Of a DNA stretch of 64,000 bases, positions 23,114 through 31,371 are shown one piece after another. The position numbers and the translations under genes were made by a program. Every line of letters starts with the position of its first letter. Within the stretch, counting starts at the first letter, position 1. The notes beneath the pieces were generated by a model, which made no database searches, was not told where the DNA came from, and saw only the letters and a program-made list of their open reading frames with translations. The stretch covers positions 179,822 through 243,821 of the forward strand of contig NZ_MJGI01000021.1 of NCBI RefSeq assembly GCF_001864835.1, given 5' to 3'. This DNA is from Curtobacterium sp. MCBA15_001. Its GTDB lineage: Bacteria > Actinomycetota > Actinomycetes > Actinomycetales > Microbacteriaceae.

Positions 23114-25624
23114 CTACGCGCCGGACTCGTCCACCTCGAGCGCACGCTCGAGCGAGATCGTCGGGATCGACGCGGTGATGACGGAACCGTCCGCGCGCAG
23201 GGTGCCCTGGATGTCGCTGGTCGTCGGGGCGTGCCCGGACATGCGCGGCCCGTGGTGCGGGATCGCGATGACGGTCGGCTCGCCGGACGCGATGTCGTAC
23301 GGCTGGTTGTGCACCCACGCGGTGAAGCCGGACCCGGTCTCGACCGTGAACGTCATGCGCTCCTGCTCGAGGTCGATCCGCACCCGGGAGCCGTGGACCG
23401 TCAGGCGGTAGGTCAGCCGCTCCCACGACACCGGCAGCCGCGGGTTGAACGTCATCTTGCCGCCGTGGTCACGCATGCCGCCGAACCCGTTGACCAGCCC
23501 GCCCCAGATGCCGCCCGTGGACGCGATGTGGACGCCGTCCGAGGTGTTGCCGTGCAGGTCCGCCAGATCGACGTAGAGCGCGGTCTGGAAGTACTGCTCC
23601 GCCAGCTCGTGGTAGCCGACCTCGGCCGCCATGATCGACTGCACCACCGCCGACAGGGTCGAGTCGCCCGTGGTCAGCGCGTCGTAGTAGTCGAAGTCGC
23701 GACGCTTCTCGGCCGGGGTGAACTCGTTGCCCTGCAGGAAGAGCGCGAGCACGACGTCGGCCTGCTTGAGCACCTGGAAGCGGTAGATGACGAGTGGGTG
23801 GTAGTGCAGCAGCAGCGGACGCTTGGACTCGGGCGTGTTCTCGAGGTCCCAGAGTTCCTTGTCGAGGAACTGGGCATCCTGCGGGTGGACGCCACGGTGC
23901 GGGTCGAAGGGGATCTCCATCGACTCGGCGGCGCGCTCCCAGTCGACGACCTCGTCCTCGGTCAGCCCGGTGCGCCGGACCATGCGGGCGTACTCCTCTG
24001 CGTCGTCGACGGCGAGTTCGCGGCAGGCGTTCACCGCGAACCACAGGTTCGCCCGGGCCATCACGTTCGTGTACATGTTGTCGTCCACGACGGTCGTGTA
24101 CTCGTCGGGGCCGGTGACGCCGTCGATGTGGAACTTCTGGTCGCCGTTCGAGCGCCAGAAGCCCAGGTCCTCCCACAGCCGGGCGGTCTCGACCAGGATG
24201 TCGATCGCGCCGCGCTTCAGGAACTCGGTGTCGCCCGAGGCGCGGACGTACTGCATGAGCGCATGGGCGATGTCGGCGTCGATGTGGTACTGCGCGGTGC
24301 CGGCGGCGTAGTACGCGCTGGATTCTTCGCCGTTGATCGTGCGCCACGGGAACAGCGCGCCGTGCTGGTTGAGCTCGCGGGCCCGGGACCGCGCCGAGTC
24401 GAGCATGTTGTAGCGGAAGCGCAGGGCGTTCCGGGCGACGATCGGCGCCGTGTAGGACAGGAACGGCAGGACGTAGATCTCCATGTCCCAGAAGTAGTGA
24501 CCGCCGTAGCCGGATCCGGTCACCCCCTTGGCCGCGATGCCGTGCCCGTCGGTGCGAGCGGTGGCCTGGGCGAGCATGAACAGGTTCCACCGCACGGCCT
24601 GCTGGATCTCGGGCTGGCCCGCGATCTCGACGTCGCTCCGGGCCCAGTAGTCGTCCATCCACACGCGCTGCTTGGCGAAGGTCTCCTGGACCGTCTCGCT
24701 GTGCGCGCGGTCGAGCGTCCGGTCGCACCGGTCGGCGAGTTCGCGCGCGGGGACGCCGCGGGAGGTGTGGTAGACGATGTTCTTGGTCAGGCGGATCGGC
24801 TGTCCGGCCTTGGCGTGCACGCGGTAGACGTGCTTGGCGAGGTCGTCCTCGATCGACGAGGACTCGTCCCACACGTTGTCGGTCTCGATGCGGTGCTCGA
24901 CGCCGACGCAGATGGTCATGCCCGAGCTCGCCGCCTGGTACCCGAGCAGCGACCGGCTGCCCGACGTCCGCTTGATCCGCGGCTCGAGGACCCGCTCGGT
25001 GAAGGCCTCGGCCTTGCGCGGGTCGAACGCGGTGGCGGCGGCGCGCATGCCGGCGTGGTACTCGTCCTGCACGTCCTGCCGGTTCAGGATCTGGCTCGAG
25101 AGCAGGATCGACGCGTCGTGGTCGAGCATCGTGACCTCGTAGTCGACGACCGCCAGGTGCCGGTCGGTGAACGACACGAGGCGGCGCGACCGGATGAGCA
25201 CGCGCTTGCCGGACGGCGTCGACCACTCCGTCTCGCGCAGCAGGAAGCCGCCGCGGAAGTCGAGCTTGCGGGTGTGGCTGAGGATGTCGGCCTCGGCCAG
25301 CACCAGGGGCTCGTCGTCGACGTAGAGCCGGATCACCTTGGCGTCCGGCGCGTTGATGATCGTCTGCCCGGTCTTGGCGAAGCCGAAGGCGTCCTCGGCG
25401 TGCCGGATCGGCCACGTCTCGTGGAAGCCGTTGATGTACGTGCCGTACTGCACCCCGCCGCGGCCTTCGTCGAGGTTGCCGCGCAGCCCGAGGTAGCCGT
25501 TGCCGACCGCGAAGTTCGTCTCCGCGACGCCCTGCTGGTCCGGGGCGTACTCGGTCTCGACGAGCGCCCACTCGTCGACCGGGTAGCGCACGCGGTCGAG
25601 GGGGTCCGAGGTGATGGGGTTCAT
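23114..25624 (-). CDS. GH65 disaccharide phosphorylase (maltose/trehalose/kojibiose type)
   Basis: 836-aa cytosolic family-65 glycoside phosphorylase. It splits an alpha-glucosyl disaccharide with phosphate, giving beta-glucose 1-phosphate. The N-terminal beta-sandwich (residues 1-300) contains FAVGNGYLGLRGNLDEG; the (alpha/alpha)6 catalytic domain contains HYFWDMEIYVLPFL and the general acid Glu508 in VTGPDEYT. Length and motifs are normal. The gene for beta-phosphoglucomutase lies 64 bp upstream on the same strand and would convert the product to glucose 6-phosphate, so the pair is a catabolic operon. Which disaccharide is used cannot be told from sequence. Confidence 0.93.
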   Translation of the reverse strand: MNPITSDPLDRVRYPVDEWALVETEYAPDQQGVAETNFAVGNGYLGLRGNLDEGRGGVQYGTYINGFHETWPIRHAEDAFGFAKTGQTIINAPDAKVIRLYVDDEPLVLAEADILSHTRKLDFRGGFLLRETEWSTPSGKRVLIRSRRLVSFTDRHLAVVDYEVTMLDHDASILLSSQILNRQDVQDEYHAGMRAAATAFDPRKAEAFTERVLEPRIKRTSGSRSLLGYQAASSGMTICVGVEHRIETDNVWDESSSIEDDLAKHVYRVHAKAGQPIRLTKNIVYHTSRGVPARELADRCDRTLDRAHSETVQETFAKQRVWMDDYWARSDVEIAGQPEIQQAVRWNLFMLAQATARTDGHGIAAKGVTGSGYGGHYFWDMEIYVLPFLSYTAPIVARNALRFRYNMLDSARSRARELNQHGALFPWRTINGEESSAYYAAGTAQYHIDADIAHALMQYVRASGDTEFLKRGAIDILVETARLWEDLGFWRSNGDQKFHIDGVTGPDEYTTVVDDNMYTNVMARANLWFAVNACRELAVDDAEEYARMVRRTGLTEDEVVDWERAAESMEIPFDPHRGVHPQDAQFLDKELWDLENTPESKRPLLLHYHPLVIYRFQVLKQADVVLALFLQGNEFTPAEKRRDFDYYDALTTGDSTLSAVVQSIMAAEVGYHELAEQYFQTALYVDLADLHGNTSDGVHIASTGGIWGGLVNGFGGMRDHGGKMTFNPRLPVSWERLTYRLTVHGSRVRIDLEQERMTFTVETGSGFTAWVHNQPYDIASGEPTVIAIPHHGPRMSGHAPTTSDIQGTLRADGSVITASIPTISLERALEVDESGA

Positions 25625-25688
25625 GGGTCTTCCGTGTGGGGAGTGGTCAGGGACGCTCGGGAGGCACGGATCGCGCCGGGTGGGCCGC

Positions 25689-26456
25689 TCAGGACGCGGC
25701 GGTGGCCGGTCTGGGCAGGTCGGGCAGCAGGTCCGCCAGGTCGGTCACGACGACGTCGGCGCCGTTGGCCCGGAGTTCGTCGGCCCCGGCACCACGGTCG
25801 ACGCCGACGACGAGCCCGAAGGCACCGTTCCGGCCGGCCGCGACACCGCTCGTGGCGTCTTCGACCACGACGCACTCGGCGGCGGTCAGGCCGAAGCGGC
25901 TGGCAGCGTCGAGGTAGGTGTCGGGAGCGGGCTTGCCCGCCAGGCCGTCTTCGCGCGCGACCATGCCGTCGACGATCACCGGGAAGCGCTCGAGGAGCCC
26001 CGCGGTGCGCAGGACCTGCTTGGCGTTCGCGGAGCTCGACACCACGGCCACGGACAGGCCGGCGTCGAGCGCGGCGGTCAGGAACCGCAGCGAGCCGGGG
26101 TAGGGCTCGACGCCGTGCTCGGCGAGCTCAGCCGTGAACTCGGCGTTCTTGCGGTTGCCGAGCCCGCACACGGTGTCCTGGTCGGGGCCGTCGTCCGGGG
26201 TGCCCTGGGGCAGGTAGATCCCGCGGGCGTCGAGCAGGGAGCGGACGCCGTCGTAGCGCGGCTTGCCGTCGATGTACGCGAAGTAGTCCTGCTCCGTGTA
26301 CGGAGCCACCCCGTGCTGTTCGAGGTACGGGGTGAAGAGCCGGCTCCACGCGCGCATGTGCACGTCGGCGGTCGGTGTGAGCACGCCGTCGAGGTCGAAG
26401 AGGAGCGCCCGTGCGTCGGCGAGGCGCGTGGGGGTCCGCAGGTCAGACGACGTCAT
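25689..26456 (-). CDS. pgmB: Beta-phosphoglucomutase
   Basis: 255-aa HAD enzyme interconverting beta-glucose 1-phosphate and glucose 6-phosphate. Motif I LFDLDGVLTPTADVHMRAW contains the phosphorylated first Asp and the second acid/base Asp; VVSSSANAKQVL and KPAPDTYLDAASRFGL are motifs II and III; VVEDATSGVAAGRNG is motif IV. ATG 26456 is chosen over a GTG six nt upstream, which would overlap the GGAAGG ribosome site. It is co-oriented with and just upstream of the GH65 phosphorylase, its metabolic partner. Confidence 0.9.
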   Translation of the reverse strand: MTSSDLRTPTRLADARALLFDLDGVLTPTADVHMRAWSRLFTPYLEQHGVAPYTEQDYFAYIDGKPRYDGVRSLLDARGIYLPQGTPDDGPDQDTVCGLGNRKNAEFTAELAEHGVEPYPGSLRFLTAALDAGLSVAVVSSSANAKQVLRTAGLLERFPVIVDGMVAREDGLAGKPAPDTYLDAASRFGLTAAECVVVEDATSGVAAGRNGAFGLVVGVDRGAGADELRANGADVVVTDLADLLPDLPRPATAAS

Positions 26457-26588
26457 GGACACACCTTCCAGGGCAGTGGTGTCGTGCGAGTGCTGCGGTC
26501 GAGTCTAGGACCGCTCCAGGTCCACCGAGGCCCTGACAGCGCCCCTGTGGAGAGAGTTCACCGAGCGCGTTCGGCCGACGGAGTGCGG

Positions 26589-27332
26589 TCAGTTCAGCGC
26601 CCCGGCACGCAGCCCCTCGACCCACCGCTCCACGGCGTCGCCGATCTGGGCGCGGGCATCGGCGCGCGAGATCGTCGCGGGCAGGTCGCCCGGCTGCGCG
26701 CCGTACGCCCCGAAGTCGGCGTGGTCCGCCCCCTGGATCTCGGTCATCGTGGCGGAGCGGGGCAGTTCGTGCCGGGCGGCGTCGACCTTCTCCGGCGTGG
26801 ACAGCCCGTCACGGGAGCCGGAGACGCTCAGCACGTCGAGCTTGCTGTCCGACAGGTCGTTCGCGCAGTAGCTGCCGAGCAGCAGCAGTCCGGCGACGCC
26901 GGGGTCGTCGGCGAGCTGGCACGCCCGCACCCCACCGAGTGAGTGCCCGCCGACCGCCCACGTCCGGACGTCCGGCGCGTTCCGCTCGAAGGCGCTGAGC
27001 GGACGGAGGTCGAAGAACGCCAGGTGCAGTGTCGGCTTCGTGATCACGACCGTCGTCCCACTGGCGACCACCTGCCGGAACGTGGCCATGTACGCGTACG
27101 GGTCGACCTTGGCCCCGGGCACGAACACGACACCCACGCCGTTCGCCGTCCCCGTCGGGGTCATCACGACCGAGTTCCCGGCGTCCCGTACGGCGACCCG
27201 GTCGTCGCGCCACACCTGCAGTGCGGCGGACCGGGTGCCCTGCATGACGATGTTGGCCCAGACCAGGAAGACCAGCACCAGGACGACCAGCACCGCCACG
27301 ATCCAGGTGGTAACGCGGAGTGCTCGGCTCAT
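26589..27332 (-). CDS. Membrane-anchored alpha/beta hydrolase
   Basis: 247-aa protein with an N-terminal signal-anchor (about residues 7-29, TTWIVAVLVVLVLVFLVWANI) and an alpha/beta-hydrolase domain outside the membrane. The nucleophile elbow VGGHSLGGVRA is present, followed by SVSGSRDGLS (acid) and GADHADFGAYG (His). It resembles the family of short secreted dienelactone-hydrolase-like proteins annotated as alpha/beta hydrolase. It overlaps the GNAT-methyltransferase gene by 4 bp, so the two are coupled, but the biochemical link is unknown. Confidence 0.82.
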   Translation of the reverse strand: MSRALRVTTWIVAVLVVLVLVFLVWANIVMQGTRSAALQVWRDDRVAVRDAGNSVVMTPTGTANGVGVVFVPGAKVDPYAYMATFRQVVASGTTVVITKPTLHLAFFDLRPLSAFERNAPDVRTWAVGGHSLGGVRACQLADDPGVAGLLLLGSYCANDLSDSKLDVLSVSGSRDGLSTPEKVDAARHELPRSATMTEIQGADHADFGAYGAQPGDLPATISRADARAQIGDAVERWVEGLRAGALN

Positions 27333-28411
27333 CGAGGGTCCTCTGCTCGGTGCGCGGTCACGGTGAGCCAGCGCTCGCCGGCCCCCGGTTCGGTGGTCTC
27401 CCGGACGACGACGTCGCCCCACCCGGCGTCGACGACGACCTGGGCGAGCTCGTCCTCGGTCCAGTAGGTGAAGTGCCGTGCCCGGTCGACCTTCGCGGTG
27501 CTCCAGGCATCGCCATCACCGCGCTTGAGCGTCGCGGCGAGGACCCCGCCGGGCCGGACGGCGACCAGGGCCCGGCGGAGCACCCCGGTCAGCTCGGAGC
27601 GCTGCACGTGCAGCAGCACGGCGTTGGCGAACACGGCATCGTAGCCGCTGCCGAACATCCCGGTGCGGACGTCGAGGACCCGCGCGACGTGCCCCTCGGC
27701 GCGCAGCTGCTCCACGAACGACCGGGCGCCGTCGGTCCGGTCGACGCGCAGCCCGGCGGCCTCGAGGGCGAGCGCGTCGCGTCCCGGTCCGGACCCGAGC
27801 TCGAGCACCCGGGCACCGGCGGGCACGAGCGCGAGCAGGTCGTCGACCAGGGCGGCACGGTGCACGGGGGTCCGCGCCGTGTACGTCCCGGCGCGCTGCT
27901 CGTACGTGTCGAGGGTGCGGTCCGCCCGCAGGTCACGGCGCATCAGCAGCTCGTGCCGACCGTCCGGCAGCAGGTCGCCGGGTCGGTCGAGCACGACGAA
28001 GCCCGAGCGCTCGTAGGTCCGTCGGGCGGCGGCGTTGTCGGGCATCACCGAGAGCCGCAGGTCGGCCCGTCCAGCGGCGACGGCCCAGTCCACGACCCGG
28101 GCGATCAGCGCACCGGCGACGCCCTGTCTGCGTGCGGCGGGGTCGACCCACATCGAGATGAGTTCCGCGACGTCGGCGTCGTCCTCGTCGGGGACCCCGC
28201 TCGCCATCCCGACCGGGCGGTCACCGTCGACGGCGACCAGGTCGAGGGCGCCGGGGATCGACAGCCGCTCGCGCCACCGGGCCTCGGGGGCGTCCTGCCA
28301 GTCGGCGAGCCGCGACCCGAAGGCGGACGGGGCCTCGGCGAGCGCCGCCAGCCGCACCCGCCTCCATGCCTGCCAGTCGTCGGCGGTCAGGACACGCAGC
28401 TCGATCGGCAC
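27329..28411 (-). CDS. GNAT acetyltransferase fused to SAM-dependent methyltransferase
   Basis: 360-aa two-domain enzyme. Residues about 3-165 are a GNAT domain: ISMWVDPAARRQGVAGALI is the acetyl-CoA loop (RRQGVA) and SVMPDNAAARRTYERSGF the end of the fold. Residues about 168-360 are a class I methyltransferase: VLELGSGPGRDALALEAAGL is motif I and DAVFANAVLLHV motif II. The C-domain lacks an obvious substrate-defining motif. Such a fusion suggests sequential modification of one target or sharing of one partner. The frame is uninterrupted. It is coupled to the hydrolase gene downstream. Confidence 0.87.
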   Translation of the reverse strand: MPIELRVLTADDWQAWRRVRLAALAEAPSAFGSRLADWQDAPEARWRERLSIPGALDLVAVDGDRPVGMASGVPDEDDADVAELISMWVDPAARRQGVAGALIARVVDWAVAAGRADLRLSVMPDNAAARRTYERSGFVVLDRPGDLLPDGRHELLMRRDLRADRTLDTYEQRAGTYTARTPVHRAALVDDLLALVPAGARVLELGSGPGRDALALEAAGLRVDRTDGARSFVEQLRAEGHVARVLDVRTGMFGSGYDAVFANAVLLHVQRSELTGVLRRALVAVRPGGVLAATLKRGDGDAWSTAKVDRARHFTYWTEDELAQVVVDAGWGDVVVRETTEPGAGERWLTVTAHRAEDPR

Positions 28412-28462
28412 GCCACGACGCTACCGCGGCGACCGCGGCAGCGGCCGTGCAGCCGCAACGAC

Positions 28463-28511
28463 GACGGACAGGAGGTCGCCCACCGTGGGTGAGCAGAGCC
28501 TCCTGTCCGTC
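28463..28511 (-). terminator. Terminator-like hairpin downstream of hxlA
   Basis: GACGGACAGGAGG (28463-28475) pairs perfectly with CCTCCTGTCCGTC (28499-28511). A 23-nt loop contains a second small inverted repeat (CCCACCGTGGG). It begins 11 bp after the hxlA stop on the minus strand. There is no U-tract, as is common in high-GC actinobacteria. Confidence 0.7.
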
Positions 28512-28521
28512 AGGTGGTGCG

Positions 28522-29148
28522 CTACGCCGTGATCGCGGCGCGGATCGCGGCAGCTGCCGCACCCACGTCGGAAGCGCTGTAGATCGCGCTGCCGGCGACG
28601 GCGACGCGAGCGCCGGACGCCTGGACGGCGGGGACGGAGTCGGCGTTGATGCCACCCGCGACGGAGAACGCCACGCCGGAGGCCTTGCCGTCGGTGAGCA
28701 GCGAGTCGAACGTGTAGCCGTCCTCGGCCTGCTCGTCGAGACCGGCGTGCATCTCGACGAACTCGGCGCCGAGCGCGGTGACCTCCTTGGCGCGGGCGGC
28801 CTTGTCGGACACACCGATCAGGTCGACGACGATGCCCTTGCCGTGGGCCTTGGCCGCCTTGACCGCACCGGCGATCGTGCTGTCGCCCGCGACGCCGAGC
28901 ACCGTGACCAGGTCGGCGCCCGCCTTGAAGGCGATGTCCGCCTCGAGCTCGCCGGCGTCCATCGTCTTGAGGTCGGCGAACACGGTCTTGTCGGGGTGGG
29001 CCTGCTTGATGGCGGTGATCGCGGAGAGGCCGGCGCTCTTGATGAGCGGCGTGCCGAGCTCGAGGATGTCGACGTGCGGTGCGGCTGCGGCGGCGAGTTC
29101 GAGTGCGGCGTCGGTGGTCAGGGTGTCCATGGCGAACTGGAGCTGCAT
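28522..29148 (-). CDS. hxlA: 3-Hexulose-6-phosphate synthase
   Basis: 208-aa TIM-barrel enzyme of the orotidine-5'-phosphate decarboxylase suprafamily. It condenses formaldehyde with ribulose 5-phosphate. Motifs are HVDILELGTPLIKSAGL, KTVFADLKTMDAGELEAD (the metal-binding DxKxxD site) and VAGGINADSV near the end. With HxlB it forms the ribulose-monophosphate shunt, which in non-methylotrophs detoxifies formaldehyde or supplies ribulose 5-phosphate. It lies 29 bp downstream of hxlB in the same operon. Confidence 0.93.
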   Translation of the reverse strand: MQLQFAMDTLTTDAALELAAAAAPHVDILELGTPLIKSAGLSAITAIKQAHPDKTVFADLKTMDAGELEADIAFKAGADLVTVLGVAGDSTIAGAVKAAKAHGKGIVVDLIGVSDKAARAKEVTALGAEFVEMHAGLDEQAEDGYTFDSLLTDGKASGVAFSVAGGINADSVPAVQASGARVAVAGSAIYSASDVGAAAAAIRAAITA

Positions 29149-29177
29149 GGTGGTGCCTTTCAGTTGGTTCAGCGGGG

Positions 29178-29750
29178 TCATTCGAGGTTGGCGTGGCGGG
29201 GCCACAGGTCGTCCGCGGTCTGGTCGCCGCGGGTCCACAGCGTGTGGAACAGGGCGTCCCCGAGCAGGGCGACACCCTGCTCGAACAGCCCACCGGCGTA
29301 CTGGGCCGAGGCGGTGCCGGAACGGTCGGTCTTGGTGGCGGCGGGCAGCACGAGGGTGACGGTCGCGACCGCGGACAGCGGGGAGTCGTCCGTGGTCGAG
29401 ATCGCGACGACGTGCGCTCCGACGTCCGACGCGGTCTGCGCCGCCTGGACGATGCCGGTCGTCGTGCCGGAGCCGCTCGCGACGACGAGGACGTCACCGC
29501 TGCCGATCGCCGGGGTCGTCACCTCGCCGACCACGTGCGTGTCGAGGCCGAGGTGCATGAACCGCATGGCCGTCATCCGGAGCGCGAGTCCAGACCGGCC
29601 GGCGCCGTGGACGAACACGCGGTCCGCGCCGGCGAGCAGGTCGAGCGCCCGCTCGAACGGCGTCTGGTCGGCGTCGCGGACCGCGGCGACCAGGGCGTCG
29701 AGCTCGTGGGCGACCAGGTCCAGCGCGGACGCGACGGTGGGTTGGGACAT
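29178..29750 (-). CDS. hxlB: 6-Phospho-3-hexuloisomerase
   Basis: 190-aa SIS-domain isomerase converting hexulose 6-phosphate to fructose 6-phosphate. VFVHGAGRSGLALRMTAMRFMHLG and VLVVASGSGTTTGIV are the two phosphosugar-binding SIS motifs, and the C-terminal ASAQYAGGLFEQGVALLGDALF is typical of PHI. First gene of the hxlBA operon. The regulator gene diverges 108 bp away, with a 42-bp composite palindrome between. Confidence 0.93.
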   Translation of the reverse strand: MSQPTVASALDLVAHELDALVAAVRDADQTPFERALDLLAGADRVFVHGAGRSGLALRMTAMRFMHLGLDTHVVGEVTTPAIGSGDVLVVASGSGTTTGIVQAAQTASDVGAHVVAISTTDDSPLSAVATVTLVLPAATKTDRSGTASAQYAGGLFEQGVALLGDALFHTLWTRGDQTADDLWPRHANLE

Positions 29751-29802
29751 GCAACGAGCGTGCTCCCGCGCGCCTGATCACACCGCTCCCCGACACGGTG
29801 GG

Positions 29803-29844
29803 CGTCCCACCCGTCCGGGTGGGCCCACCCGCTCGGGTGGGACG
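29803..29844. promoter_or_regulatory. Composite operator between hxlB and its divergent regulator
   Basis: Two adjacent 18-bp palindromes of form CCCACCCG-NN-CGGGTGGG occupy 29806-29823 and 29824-29841. The outer arms CGTCCCACCCG (29803-29813) and CGGGTGGGACG (29834-29844) make the whole 42 bp a single larger palindrome. It lies 53 bp from hxlB and 15 bp from the regulator start, so it can control both. Confidence 0.75.
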
Positions 29845-29858
29845 CGTACGGTCGGCAC

Positions 29859-30701
29859 GTGGACACGACGACCGACCAGGAGGCCCGGGTCGAGCCCGGC
29901 GGGCGCCTCGCCGCCGCCGAGCACGCCCGGACCGTCGCCGAGCAGGCCGACCGGCACGCCCTGACGCTCGAGTCCGTGCTCGCGGTCCTCCGCTCGCCAC
30001 GGGTCAGCGACGCGGCTGCCCGCGCCGAGGCGGTCGAGATCGCCTCGGCAGCGCTCGTCGACCTGCGGACGGTGACGGATCGCCACCGCGGCGCACTGCT
30101 CGAGCCCGTCACCGGCGCGTTCTCGCGGTTGCGCGCCGACCTGCGGCCCCTCGTGCGGTTCGGGGACCTCGACGTGCAGTTCGTCGAACCGCCCGCGACC
30201 GGACGAGCACTCCCGGGCGACGTCGCGCACGCGGCCCGCGCGATCGTCCGCACCGCGGTGCTGGCGCTCGTCGACGCCGGCGAGGCCCATCGCGTCCGCA
30301 TCCAGTGGGACTGCGACGGCCGGAACCTGCTCATGCAGCTCCGTGACGACGGCGCAGGCACCCTCGACGTGCACGACGACGCGATGCGCCCGATCGCCGA
30401 GCGGGTCGTCGCGCTCGACGGGCAGCTCGACGTGGCGTCGACGCCCGCGTGGGGCTCGGTGCTCGACATCGCGCTGCCGCTCGACCCCGCTCCGGGAGCG
30501 GTCGACCTACCGGACGACGCCGACCTGACGCCGCGGGAGCAGGACGTGCTGCGGCTCGTCGCGACCGGGGTCGGCAACCGGGAGATCGCAGACGGGCTCG
30601 GCATCACCGTCAACACGGTCAAGTACCACGTGGCGAACCTGCTCCGGAAGCGTGGGGCCCGGACGCGCGCGGAGCTCGCTGCCGCATCCGTCAGGGGGTG
30701 A
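29859..30701 (+). CDS. LuxR-type regulator with degenerate histidine-kinase-like N-domain
   Basis: 280-aa protein. Residues about 20-205 resemble the DHp and ATPase portion of NarL-partner sensor kinases: a helical stretch, then LRDDGAGTLDV (G1-like box) and WGSVLDIALPL. No RELHD phospho-acceptor His is present. Residues about 215-280 are a LuxR/NarL helix-turn-helix: LTPREQDVLRLVATGVGNREIADGLGITVNTVKYHV. A kinase-like domain welded directly to the DNA-binding domain would bypass phosphotransfer; a bound nucleotide or other ligand may be the signal. Divergent from hxlBA, its probable target. The 3' end overlaps kdpE by 11 bp. Confidence 0.8.
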   Translation: MDTTTDQEARVEPGGRLAAAEHARTVAEQADRHALTLESVLAVLRSPRVSDAAARAEAVEIASAALVDLRTVTDRHRGALLEPVTGAFSRLRADLRPLVRFGDLDVQFVEPPATGRALPGDVAHAARAIVRTAVLALVDAGEAHRVRIQWDCDGRNLLMQLRDDGAGTLDVHDDAMRPIAERVVALDGQLDVASTPAWGSVLDIALPLDPAPGAVDLPDDADLTPREQDVLRLVATGVGNREIADGLGITVNTVKYHVANLLRKRGARTRAELAAASVRG

Positions 30702-31371
30702 AGCGGTACCCCATCCCGGACTCGGTGACGATGTACCGCGGCGTGGACGGGTCCGGCTCGAGCTTCCGGCGCAACTGCGCGACGTACAGCCGCAGGTACC
30801 CGGAGTCGCTGCCGTGCGACGGTCCCCACACCTCGGTGAGCAGCATCTCCCGCGTCATCAGCCGGTCCGGGTTCGCCAGCAGCACCTCGAGCAACCGCCA
30901 CTCGGTCGGGGTCAGGCGGATCGCTGGGCCCGAGGGCGGGGTGACCTGCTTGGCGACCAGGTCGACGACGAGCTCCCCGATGCGCACGGTCGGCGCCGCG
31001 TCCGAGCCGACCGTGGCGCGCCGGCGTCCGAGTGCCCGCAGCCGCGCGAGGAGCTCGTCCATCTGGAACGGCTTCGTGACGTAGTCGTCGGCTCCCGCGT
31101 CGAGCGCGTCGACCTTGTCCGACGAGTCCGTCCGCCCGGACAGCACCAGCACGGGGACCTGCGACCACGCCCGGATGCCCTCGAGCACCCCGATGCCGTC
31201 GAGTCGCGGCATGCCGAGGTCGAGCATCACCAGGTCGGGCCGCTCGGTGATCACGGCGTCGATCGCGGCGCGGCCGTCCCGTGCGGTGACGACGTCGTAC
31301 CCGCGGGCGGACAGGGTCACCCCGAGGGCGCGGACGAGCTGGGGGTCGTCGTCGGCGACCAGGATCCTCAT
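30691..31371 (-). CDS. kdpE: KdpE response regulator
   Basis: 226-aa OmpR-type response regulator. The receiver domain starts MRILVADDDPQLV, with the phospho-acceptor in LVMLDLGMPRLDG and the conserved Lys in DYVTKPFQMDEL. The winged helix (ILLANPDRLMTREMLLTEVWGP, then YLRLYVAQLRRKLEPDPS) follows. It activates kdp transcription at low K+ or turgor. The start overlaps the kdpD stop by 4 bp; last gene of the kdp cluster. Confidence 0.95.
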   Translation of the reverse strand: MRILVADDDPQLVRALGVTLSARGYDVVTARDGRAAIDAVITERPDLVMLDLGMPRLDGIGVLEGIRAWSQVPVLVLSGRTDSSDKVDALDAGADDYVTKPFQMDELLARLRALGRRRATVGSDAAPTVRIGELVVDLVAKQVTPPSGPAIRLTPTEWRLLEVLLANPDRLMTREMLLTEVWGPSHGSDSGYLRLYVAQLRRKLEPDPSTPRYIVTESGMGYRFTP

